Source of the DNA: UMGS1958 sp045542415
Lineage (GTDB): Bacteria > Bacillota > Clostridia > UBA1381
NCBI GenBank assembly: GCA_045542415.1
Contig: JAZQKZ010000088.1
Coordinates: 7,450 to 71,449 of the forward strand
Direction of reading: 5' to 3'
DNA: 64,000 nt
Under the pieces are notes generated by a model. The model saw only the letters and a program-made list of their open reading frames with translations, searched no databases and was not told the DNA's origin. Of this stretch, positions 15,770-22,728 are shown piece by piece. Both the position numbers and the translations under genes were made by a program. Each line of letters starts with the position of its first letter. Position 1 is the first letter of the stretch.

Positions 15770-16579
15770 ATGACATACGACACTACTAAAATACAAACCT
15801 TAAAAGAAATTAGCTCATCTATTTTCGAACGATTGCAGAAAAAAGAAGACATTGACAATTTAGAAAAAAACACTAACTCATATGTAGGAAATCTGAAAGA
15901 AGACTTATATAAAGAACTTTCAAAAATGATAAATGGCTTGAAAAAAGACTTTTATGTAAATACTGATAAAATTTCTCGTTCTGACAAACATCCGAAAAAT
16001 AAAAAGACATATGCGTTTATAGATAGTGAAGATGAAATACTTACTATGTATGAATTATATAATAAACCAATAATAAAGAAATTGCGAAAGGATAAAAAAA
16101 TAAAACTAGAGGATTTACTTTCGGAATCAGATGGAATGAAAAATGTTGATATACTTAGTGAATTCTTTTCTGCATTAAAAAGCTTTCAAAGAAAAAACAT
16201 ACAACAAACATCAGAATATCGACTTAATAACGCTGACCCTAATGCATTAAGTAAAATGGATTTAGAAGAAATAGTTGAAAAATATTCAGAAGATGTTGAA
16301 ATCGAAAAATCTATAAGATGGACAGATGGTTTTTTTATTAAGTACCTAAATGATGAATATTTTGAGATAATAGAATTACTTAGAAAGATTTTTTTGTATG
16401 CGGATACAGTTCTGTCTAACGATTTTATATCGCAAATGCCTTCCGAAACTTTGCCTGAAGATATAATTAGTGATATACGAAAGAAATTAGACGATACCTG
16501 TAAAAAAATCCCTGAAATTGTAGACAAACGTGCCTCTTTTTATTTACCATGCAGTATAAACATAAATCACTTTATGTAA
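15770..16579 (+). CDS. Unknown 270-residue soluble protein
   Basis: I recognise no family. The protein is Lys/Glu/Asp-rich and mostly helical in appearance, with no signal peptide or membrane segment. The ATG at 15770 is chosen over the GTG at 15752, because the AAAGG purine stretch at 15748-15752 overlaps that GTG; spacing to 15770 is long, so the start is uncertain. The gene has its own promoter and a strong terminator and stands alone between two recombinase modules. This isolated-cassette layout is common for accessory and defence genes on mobile elements. Confidence 0.6.
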   Translation: MTYDTTKIQTLKEISSSIFERLQKKEDIDNLEKNTNSYVGNLKEDLYKELSKMINGLKKDFYVNTDKISRSDKHPKNKKTYAFIDSEDEILTMYELYNKPIIKKLRKDKKIKLEDLLSESDGMKNVDILSEFFSALKSFQRKNIQQTSEYRLNNADPNALSKMDLEEIVEKYSEDVEIEKSIRWTDGFFIKYLNDEYFEIIELLRKIFLYADTVLSNDFISQMPSETLPEDIISDIRKKLDDTCKKIPEIVDKRASFYLPCSININHFM

Positions 16580-16589
16580 TAACTATCAA

Positions 16590-16622
16590 AGCGACTATAA
16601 TCAAAATAGTCGCTTATTTTTT
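16590..16622 (+). terminator. Terminator of the 270-residue unknown gene
   Basis: AGCGACTA pairs with TAGTCGCT, followed by TATTTTTT. Confidence 0.8.
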
Positions 16623-16654
16623 GTCAATCGCAATTTTCAAAAGAAAAGATGCGA

Positions 16655-16683
16655 GTGACTTTTTGATTTTGATGGTTTATAAT
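16655..16683 (+). promoter_or_regulatory. Promoter of the DUF927 module
   Basis: GTGACT (16655-16660), 17 bases, then a perfect TATAAT (16678-16683), ahead of the 16750 gene. Confidence 0.5.
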
Positions 16684-16749
16684 GGAATCATAATCAAATT
16701 TTGATGCATCTAATTGGATTAGTAATTTGAATGTAAGGAGGGACTGTAT

Positions 16750-17181
16750 ATGTCCAGTGTTAAAGATTTAATCAAAGGATCAATCTCACCAAAAGAGATT
16801 GAGGTTCCAATAACCGAGAAATCCAGTAGAGGTGTTTACAGCGTAAGCATCACATACAACCGCAATGGCAAACGTTTAAGTATCACAAATGCTCTCGCTT
16901 CTCGTTTGGAGTTAGAGGGGTATGTTAGAATAGGGTTACTCCCAGATAAAAGGTATTTGATTTTATCGAAAGATTCAGAAGAACTTGACGAATACGAGTA
17001 TAGCGACACGTCAAGTCGACCGATCATCTATGATAGTGGTCTCGTTGAAGGGATTGTATATGGCTTTGGGCTCGAATCTGTATATGAGAATAGGACATCC
17101 GTATCTTTTTCAAATGTGAAATTTGACGACAAAAACTTAGCCGTAGTAATCAAAATTCCTGAGGTTGATGAGATTGATTAA
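16750..17181 (+). CDS. Small beta-rich protein of the DUF927 module
   Basis: This 143-residue protein has no family I can name. Residues 25-75 (SRGVYSVSITYNRNGKRLSI and following) look like a short beta-rich fold with a conserved-looking R-x-G-LLPDKRYLIL segment. An acidic linker and a second beta-rich part follow. AAGGAGGG precedes the ATG. It lies in the same strand order as the DUF927 ATPase, a 47-residue protein and the second serine recombinase. It may be a DNA-binding or regulatory protein of that element. Confidence 0.6.
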   Translation: MSSVKDLIKGSISPKEIEVPITEKSSRGVYSVSITYNRNGKRLSITNALASRLELEGYVRIGLLPDKRYLILSKDSEELDEYEYSDTSSRPIIYDSGLVEGIVYGFGLESVYENRTSVSFSNVKFDDKNLAVVIKIPEVDEID

Positions 17182-17198
17182 GTAATCAAAACAAATGT

Positions 17199-17226
17199 TG
17201 TCAGGCTTGTATATTCAAGCCTGACA
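17199..17226 (+). promoter_or_regulatory. 11-bp perfect hairpin before the DUF927 gene
   Basis: TGTCAGGCTTG and CAAGCCTGACA pair perfectly over a 6-base loop. No T tract follows (GTTACCT), so it is not a classic terminator. It sits about 15 bases before the AGGAGG of the DUF927 gene and may affect mRNA stability, partial termination or translation. Confidence 0.5.
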
Positions 17227-17255
17227 GTTACCTAAAAGACAAGGAGGTTTACAAA

Positions 17256-19037
17256 ATGGGTATACTAGCAGAGTTACCGAAAGAACAGCTTAAGAAACTA
17301 CCTCATCCTAATATTGTAGAAATGAAGGGCAAGGTTTATTTTGAGTATTCTGACAAAGAAGGAAATGTACACTATGAGTATGTTTGCATGCCTATAAACG
17401 TACCGTCTACAACGTATGATATTTTTACAGGCAAAACCGTTTATTTCTTTGAAAATCCATATGGCAATCTGGTCGAAATCAAGCCCGATAAATTGTGTTT
17501 TAAAGAAATTCTTTCAATTGCAAACTATGGATTTGAAGTTACTATTTTCAACTCATCTTATTTCATACAATACCTTTACAATTTAATTTCACTTAGCGAA
17601 CACAAGAAATCATACAAAAAACTGGGTTTCCAATTTTATAACGGTCAAGATAGATTCTTCTGGAATAAGATGATTCCTTCAGGGATTAATAAAAGTACAT
17701 ATAACGGAGAGATTAACATCACAGCTAAGGGAAGGCTCAGAAATTGGAGAAAAGGGATTATCAAATTGGTCGAAGGCAATCAGCCTTTAGAACTTACGAT
17801 TTCTGTTGCCTTTGCATCTATTATTTTGGGATATATAGGTCAAGAGCGTGCGATAGATAGCTCAATCATTCATTTTTGGGCAATGTCATCTACAGGTAAA
17901 AGTACGGCTGCAAAGCTTGCTGCCTCGGTATTCGGTAGTCCTAACATCTCAGACAACTCACTTATCAGCTCGTTCTTTTCTACTGGTAATGCCCTGGTTC
18001 AATCGCTTAGTAATCTATGCGGAGTTCTAAAAATAATTGATGATACTTCCTGTGCTACCGTAAAGGATATGCAAAGTCTAGTATACAAGTTAGCAAACGG
18101 TAGAGATAAAGATAGACTGACAGGCGACATCGAGAGAATGAAGTCCGGGACGTGGAGATGTCTTGTGCTTACTACGGGTGAAAAGCCCCTTCTCGATGAT
18201 AATTCAAATCCTGGTGCAATAGCGAGAGTTGTAGAGTTTAATTTCCCGTTCACAAAGGATGCTAACCATTCTCATCTACTAAATGAGTTTACGAATCAAG
18301 AATATGGAACAGCTGTTGCGTTTTTTGCTGAAAAATTAATAAAGGTTGGTAAAGGCAAAGTATTAGAGTTATATGATAAAGAATATGCACGTATATTGTC
18401 ATGCTTGGGTTCAAAATCCTTGAATGAGAGACTTTGTAAGGTATATACGTTAATAGTATTAGCATCCAGATTTTCAAATCATTTCTTTAACTGGAAATTT
18501 GATTATAAAAAATTAAGAAATCTAGTTATTCATACGAATGAAATTAGAAAAAGTAAAGAAGATATCTACGAAGAAATTCTTGATAAGATATTGTCACAGA
18601 TTACAGTTAGGCAAAACGAGCTCGAAATAACACACAACGGAAGGAATTATATTACACCTTCGTTTACTATTCATAGCTCTGGCAATAATATCGTAAATTC
18701 TCCTAGACACAAATTTATCGGTAAGCTCAAATTGCAGGGTGCAGAAAAAAGAATCTGTGAGCTTTCAATTGATAGATATGTGATAGATGATATAATTGAT
18801 TCAGAAGTGAATTATAATCATACAGAACGTCAGCGTATTTATAAGTACTTTAAAATCAAGAATTATATTGAAACGCCCTCTGGAGGTACAGGTTATGCAA
18901 TGAAGCATACATTGGGTGGTGTGAGAAGTTATTGTATAAAATTTAATTGCTCGGAAGTGTTTTATAATCGAGATGAACAGGTAGATTTCGCAAAAAATAT
19001 TACAGAACAAATTTTGAATCAGGAGGTGTCACAATGA
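17256..19037 (+). CDS. DUF927-family replication-type ATPase
   Basis: The 593-residue protein has a DUF927 ATPase core: Walker A in MSSTGKSTAAKLAASVFG near residue 210, a Walker-B-like LCGVLKIIDDTSC near residue 255, and a sensor-like WRCLVLTTGEKPLL near residue 305. DUF927 proteins resemble superfamily 3 helicases and occur in phages, plasmids and integrative elements, where they probably help start replication. The N-terminal 170 residues are a separate region and the C-terminal 130 residues resemble a winged-helix-like DNA-binding end. AAGGAGG precedes the ATG, and the stop overlaps the next small gene by four bases. It probably serves replication or maintenance of the element ended by the second recombinase. 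Confidence 0.82.
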   Translation: MGILAELPKEQLKKLPHPNIVEMKGKVYFEYSDKEGNVHYEYVCMPINVPSTTYDIFTGKTVYFFENPYGNLVEIKPDKLCFKEILSIANYGFEVTIFNSSYFIQYLYNLISLSEHKKSYKKLGFQFYNGQDRFFWNKMIPSGINKSTYNGEINITAKGRLRNWRKGIIKLVEGNQPLELTISVAFASIILGYIGQERAIDSSIIHFWAMSSTGKSTAAKLAASVFGSPNISDNSLISSFFSTGNALVQSLSNLCGVLKIIDDTSCATVKDMQSLVYKLANGRDKDRLTGDIERMKSGTWRCLVLTTGEKPLLDDNSNPGAIARVVEFNFPFTKDANHSHLLNEFTNQEYGTAVAFFAEKLIKVGKGKVLELYDKEYARILSCLGSKSLNERLCKVYTLIVLASRFSNHFFNWKFDYKKLRNLVIHTNEIRKSKEDIYEEILDKILSQITVRQNELEITHNGRNYITPSFTIHSSGNNIVNSPRHKFIGKLKLQGAEKRICELSIDRYVIDDIIDSEVNYNHTERQRIYKYFKIKNYIETPSGGTGYAMKHTLGGVRSYCIKFNCSEVFYNRDEQVDFAKNITEQILNQEVSQ

Positions 19038-19177
19038 CAGCAACAACATTACGGTCGGAATTGATTAACAAGAGAGTTAAGAATAAAATTCATTTCGAAC
19101 CTGATGACAAGAGGCTAGATAACGATGCGTTGTTCAAACTTTTATTAGAAATTTTACAAAAAGATGAGGAGGGATAA
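19034..19177 (+). CDS. 47-residue protein between ATPase and recombinase
   Basis: ATG at 19034 follows AGGAGG with good spacing and overlaps the DUF927 stop by four bases. The stop lies three bases before the recombinase ATG, and GAGGAGG near its end serves the recombinase. The product (MTATTLRSELINKRVKNKIH...) is helical and charged. Tight coupling on both sides argues it is real. Function unknown; a small accessory of replication or recombination is plausible. Confidence 0.6.
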   Translation: MTATTLRSELINKRVKNKIHFEPDDKRLDNDALFKLLLEILQKDEEG

Positions 19178-19180
19178 TTT

Positions 19181-20653
19181 ATGGCAAAAATAAAAGCAGC
19201 AGTATATACTAGATACTCAAGCAACAACCAAACCGAAGCTTCCAACGCTGCTCAGTATAGAGCTTGCAAAAAATATGCAGATGAGCATGATATTGAAATT
19301 ATAAAAATCTATGCAGATGAAGCAAAGACAGGAACGAATGATAATCGACCTGAATTTCAGCGAATGTTAAGTGATTCAGCAAACGGAGAATTTTCAGTTT
19401 TATTAATTCACAAAACTGATCGATTTTCCAGAAACAAAGCTAATTCGATATGTGCCAAAGCACAGCTTGAAACGAATGGTGTTTCAGTGATAAGTGTAGT
19501 GGAACAATTTGGTGATGGTCCCGAAGGCATTATCATGGAATCACTGATGGAGGGTTGGGCTCAATATTATTCTATGAATCTTAGCAGAGAAGTTAAGAAA
19601 GGGCAATACGAATCAGCCTTAAAACAGTTGTTCCTCGGCGGAGTTCCACCCTTAGGCTACAAGGTTAAAAATCAGAAGTACATACTTGATGACTTTAATG
19701 CAAGAGCTGTTAAATTAATATTTGATATGTATTGTTCAAGATACTCACATAAAAAAATAGCCGATGAATTAAACAGACGTGGTTATAAGACACAGAGAGG
19801 TAAAAGATTTACCAAGAACGCAATTAGAAATATTATTATGAATGAGAGGTACACTGGTGTATATATTTACAATCAAAGACAAAGTAAAGGCAAGTACAGC
19901 GGCAAGAGAAATAATAGTGCCCAAAAAGATGCCTCAGAGATAATAAGACATGAAGGGGCTATTCCTCAGATAATATCAAAGGAGCAATTTCAGAAAGCTC
20001 AGGACATTTTGAGAAAACATGAACATCTGAGAGGCGGTAAAAATCATAGGTATTTGCTCACAGGAAAAGTCAATTGCGGTTGCGGCGGCTTGATGTGGGG
20101 AAACACAAGAAAGTCCGGCAGAAATAAGATTCAGCATTCGTATTATAGATGCGATAAATGTGGGCATGAAATAAATATAAAGTATCTTGATGAATTTACA
20201 ATTAATTCCATCAAGGCAAATATCGTATATTCTTATGATAAATCGTTACCCAAAATAACTAAAGAATTTAATGACTACGTTAAAAAGAATAAGGAATCAC
20301 TTAATGGTGAAATTCACTCGTTAAAAGTGAAAATTGATGGTTATAAAAAGAAAGTCGAAAATCTTTTAGATAAGCTTTCGGATACAGATGAAAATAATGC
20401 AAGTACACAAGCTGTATTAAATAAGATTTCGGAGTTACAGAAAACGATAGAAAATTTAGAAGCTAATAAATCAGACTTAGAAAGAAAAATGAATGTTACA
20501 TACGCAACATCAGAGATTAATAAGGCTTTTAAAAATCTTATGCCTTATATTATTGAAAATGATACTATTGCAGTTAGAAATTTTATTGATGAAAACATTA
20601 GAGAAATTAAAGTTGATAGAAAAAATAATACCGTAGAGGTGATTACAAGATAG
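19181..20653 (+). CDS. Large serine recombinase (integrase), second copy
   Basis: The 490-residue protein has the catalytic domain with YTRYSSNNQTEAS (nucleophile serine near residue 13) and HKTDRFSRNKANS near residue 80. A recombinase domain follows (about residues 150-260), then a zinc ribbon with four cysteines (VNCGCGGLMWG, YRCDKCGHEI) and a long coiled coil from about residue 350. It is only distantly similar to the recombinase at 13786, so the two probably belong to different elements. It ends 280 bases before the 3' end of the right-hand ssrA copy, the position expected for an integrase gene at an element edge. Confidence 0.92.
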   Translation: MAKIKAAVYTRYSSNNQTEASNAAQYRACKKYADEHDIEIIKIYADEAKTGTNDNRPEFQRMLSDSANGEFSVLLIHKTDRFSRNKANSICAKAQLETNGVSVISVVEQFGDGPEGIIMESLMEGWAQYYSMNLSREVKKGQYESALKQLFLGGVPPLGYKVKNQKYILDDFNARAVKLIFDMYCSRYSHKKIADELNRRGYKTQRGKRFTKNAIRNIIMNERYTGVYIYNQRQSKGKYSGKRNNSAQKDASEIIRHEGAIPQIISKEQFQKAQDILRKHEHLRGGKNHRYLLTGKVNCGCGGLMWGNTRKSGRNKIQHSYYRCDKCGHEINIKYLDEFTINSIKANIVYSYDKSLPKITKEFNDYVKKNKESLNGEIHSLKVKIDGYKKKVENLLDKLSDTDENNASTQAVLNKISELQKTIENLEANKSDLERKMNVTYATSEINKAFKNLMPYIIENDTIAVRNFIDENIREIKVDRKNNTVEVITR

Positions 20654-20660
20654 ATTTAGT

Positions 20661-20698
20661 CCCTGTGTGTCAAACCAACAGACACACGGGGATTTTTT
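20661..20698 (+). terminator. Terminator after the second recombinase
   Basis: CCCTGTGTGTC pairs with GACACACGGGG (one G-U), followed by ATTTTTT. The rest of the gap to 20881 holds no gene I can see; it includes CTCAACTCCACCA at about 20735, only loosely like the tmRNA end. Confidence 0.85.
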
Positions 20699-20881
20699 CG
20701 CTCTGTCGCCGGACGGTGGGTTGTGGTGTGTTCGCTCAACTCCACCATCAGACAACACGTCTCGATGTGACACGGCTGAAATCCAGGAGAAACCAGCATT
20801 TTCGACCTTGTCAAAAACGCTGACCTAACAGTAAAAAAAGCCTGACCTAATGTTCCTTTTTACACGTCATGATTTAAAGAA

Positions 20882-20914
20882 AAACATAAAAAAAACAGGC
20901 TATCTTTGCCTGTT
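20882..20914 (-). terminator. Terminator of the right-hand tmRNA
   Basis: AACAGGC and GCCTGTT pair around TATCTTT; on the minus strand the stem is followed by a long T run. It begins about 20 bases after the tmRNA 3' end. Confidence 0.8.
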
Positions 20915-20934
20915 AACGTGTGACTGGGTATGTA

Positions 20935-21275
20935 TGGAGAGGAGAATCGAACTCCTGTCCGAAAACAAATCCGCGAGAACCTCTCCGAGTGCAGGTTATG
21001 GTCTGCGTTCCCTTACTGCCGATTCCACAACCAAAGTCGGCAGCTTAGTAGTCACTTGTGCGTGACCGGAGCCGTGACACTCTCCGATGCACGTTCACCA
21101 CTGGTATTCACCTCAGCCTGCGTCGTGGTACTCGCAGGGGAGATGAGCTGCTTAGGCAGCTAATGCTACTCTATTGTTAGCGTTTATATTTAAGTTTGAG
21201 CCTTGTTGAAGCGGCTGACTCATCCGCTACTCGCTATTCCCGGTTCATCATCCCCGTCGAAGCCATTGCAGCCCC
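20935..21275 (-). ncRNA. ssrA: Transfer-messenger RNA, right-hand copy with damaged acceptor stem
   Basis: Nearly the whole RNA matches the island tmRNA at 2834, including the 5' GGGGCUG, the tag frame (ANNRVALAA, one silent change), pseudoknot regions and T-loop TTCGATT. The T-stem differs by a compensated pair (AGGAG/CUCCU). At the 3' end, three bases (CAG) are missing between T-stem and CUCCA, so only GGGG/CUCC of the 7-bp acceptor stem can form in register. That should harm charging with alanine and SmpB/EF-Tu handling. It faces the island, and promoter and terminator are intact. It may be the ancestral chromosomal gene, now decaying. Confidence 0.88.
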
Positions 21276-21297
21276 ATATAGATGATTTCGTTATTAC

Positions 21298-21326
21298 ATT
21301 ATAACATAAGTTTAGACTGATTGCAA
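21298..21326 (-). promoter_or_regulatory. Promoter of the right-hand tmRNA
   Basis: On the minus strand TTGCAA (21321-21326), 17 bases, then perfect TATAAT (21298-21303). Confidence 0.75.
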
Positions 21327-21379
21327 GTGTTTTATTCCTTGCTGCTGTAAATATTTTATGAATAATTTTTTAAAATGTA

Positions 21380-21408
21380 TTGACAAACACTGTTTTTAGT
21401 GCTATACT
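21380..21408 (+). promoter_or_regulatory. Promoter of the ABC transporter operon
   Basis: Perfect TTGACA (21380-21385), 17 bases, then TATACT (21403-21408). Confidence 0.8.
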
Positions 21409-21435
21409 AACTGTACTAATACAATTAATACAGTT
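21409..21435 (+). promoter_or_regulatory. Likely operator of the GntR (YtrA-type) repressor
   Basis: AACTGTA and TACAGTT form a perfect inverted repeat with a 13-base spacer, directly after the -10 box and ending just before the ribosome site of the GntR gene. This position suits autorepression. Confidence 0.6.
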
Positions 21436-21451
21436 AAAGGGAGGTGTGAAT

Positions 21452-21832
21452 ATGATAAGCTTGGACTATAAGGACGGCAGAACTATCCATGAGCAGATAG
21501 AAGCCCGGTTTCGTGAGTTGATAGTTAACGGGATTTTGCAGCCGGATGAGCAGATGCCGTCGGTGCGTGAATTGTCTGTAAGTCTTACGGTAAATCCGAA
21601 TACCGTACAAAGAGCATATAAAAAGCTTGAAGCGGAGGGATTTATATACAGCGTAAAGGGTAAAGGAAGCTTTGTTTCAGCGGTCGGGGATGTAAAAAAT
21701 ACCGAGAGAATCAATGAAATTTATAACACCTTGACGGATGCGGTCAAGGAATTAATGTATCTGGGTGAGGATAAGGAAAAAATCGATAATATTATAAGAA
21801 ATGTATATTTACAGAAGGGGGAAGAATTATGA
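21452..21832 (+). CDS. GntR-family (YtrA-type) transcriptional regulator
   Basis: This 126-residue protein has a winged helix at residues 10-78, with MPSVRELSVSLTVNPNTVQR and YSVKGKGSFV, followed by a short C-terminal helix pair. That is the YtrA layout, which lacks a ligand-binding domain. GGGAGG precedes the ATG at 21452; the frame also runs upstream through the promoter, which cannot be coding. It overlaps the ATPase gene by four bases (ATGA) and lies behind a TTGACA promoter with a palindromic operator, so it probably represses its own ABC transporter operon. In relatives such operons respond to cell-envelope antibiotics. Confidence 0.88.
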   Translation: MISLDYKDGRTIHEQIEARFRELIVNGILQPDEQMPSVRELSVSLTVNPNTVQRAYKKLEAEGFIYSVKGKGSFVSAVGDVKNTERINEIYNTLTDAVKELMYLGEDKEKIDNIIRNVYLQKGEEL

Positions 21833-22728
21833 TAAAGGTATCAAACGTAACAAAGCATTTTGATGACTATAAGGTGCTTGACAATATAAGTCTCGAGGTA
21901 AAAAAAGGTACAATTTACGGTCTTGTCGGACCGAACGGAGCAGGAAAAACAACTATTATAAATCACATCACGGGAGTATTGCAGCCGGAGGAGGGTGCAA
22001 TTACAATTGACGGCGAGCCGGTGTTTGAGAATGAGAGTATCAAACGCAGATTTTTAAGTATTTCGGATGATTGGTTTTATTATAGTGTATATACAATAAA
22101 AGAAATGGCGGCATTTTATGCGGCAATTTATCCGAGCTTCAGCTATGAACGATATAATTCGATTAAGGAAATATTTAAAATAGAAGAAAAGCGTCAGATA
22201 AGGAAGCTGTCAAAGGGAATGAAAAAGCAAGTGGCATTCTGGCTGTCATTGTCGGCAAAGCCTGAAGTGCTTATACTTGATGAGCCGTTGGACGGACTTG
22301 ATCCGGTAATGCGTAAGCAGGTGCTTAACATGGTTATAGCGGACGTAATAGACCGTGAAATGACAGTGCTTGTATCGTCACATAATCTGCGTGAGCTTGA
22401 GGATATATGTGACTGGGTTGGCGTTATACATAAGGGAAAAATGATAATTGAAAAGCCGCTTGATGATTTAAAAGGCAGCGTGTGTAAATATCAGGTTGTG
22501 CTGAGTGATGAAATTTGTAAGGAACTTGAGAAAAGTGATGATATACTGCATATTTCAAAGACAGGTGCGGTGTATAATGTCATTATCAGAGGTGACATTG
22601 AAAAGAATGATATCAGAATGAAAGAGCTTTCACCGGTACTTTGTGAGCGTGTAAGCCTAACATTGGAGGAAGTGTTTATATACGAGTTGGGGGGACTTGG
22701 TTATGATTTTACGAACATCATTGTTTAA
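21829..22728 (+). CDS. ABC transporter ATP-binding protein
   Basis: The 299-residue protein is a complete ABC ATPase: Walker A GPNGAGKTT near residue 34, signature LSKGMKKQVAF near residue 130, Walker B VLILDEPLDGLD near residue 148, and the switch histidine in VSSHNLREL. The last 80 residues form the small extra domain common in exporter ATPases. It is coupled to the GntR regulator and overlaps the first permease, so the operon makes a regulated exporter. It energises the two large permeases that follow. Substrate unknown; YtrBC/BcrAB-like systems handle antimicrobial peptides or cell-wall intermediates. Confidence 0.9.
   Translation: MIKVSNVTKHFDDYKVLDNISLEVKKGTIYGLVGPNGAGKTTIINHITGVLQPEEGAITIDGEPVFENESIKRRFLSISDDWFYYSVYTIKEMAAFYAAIYPSFSYERYNSIKEIFKIEEKRQIRKLSKGMKKQVAFWLSLSAKPEVLILDEPLDGLDPVMRKQVLNMVIADVIDREMTVLVSSHNLRELEDICDWVGVIHKGKMIIEKPLDDLKGSVCKYQVVLSDEICKELEKSDDILHISKTGAVYNVIIRGDIEKNDIRMKELSPVLCERVSLTLEEVFIYELGGLGYDFTNIIV

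Noticed and set aside
20729..20745. CTCAACTCCACCA as an additional attachment core
   Set aside because: Only part of the tmRNA end is matched, in the opposite orientation to R1/R2, without the flanking 65-base similarity; too weak to call.
20850..21163. Plus-strand open frames across the right-hand tmRNA
   Set aside because: They lie inside the RNA gene and its terminator and have no coding features.
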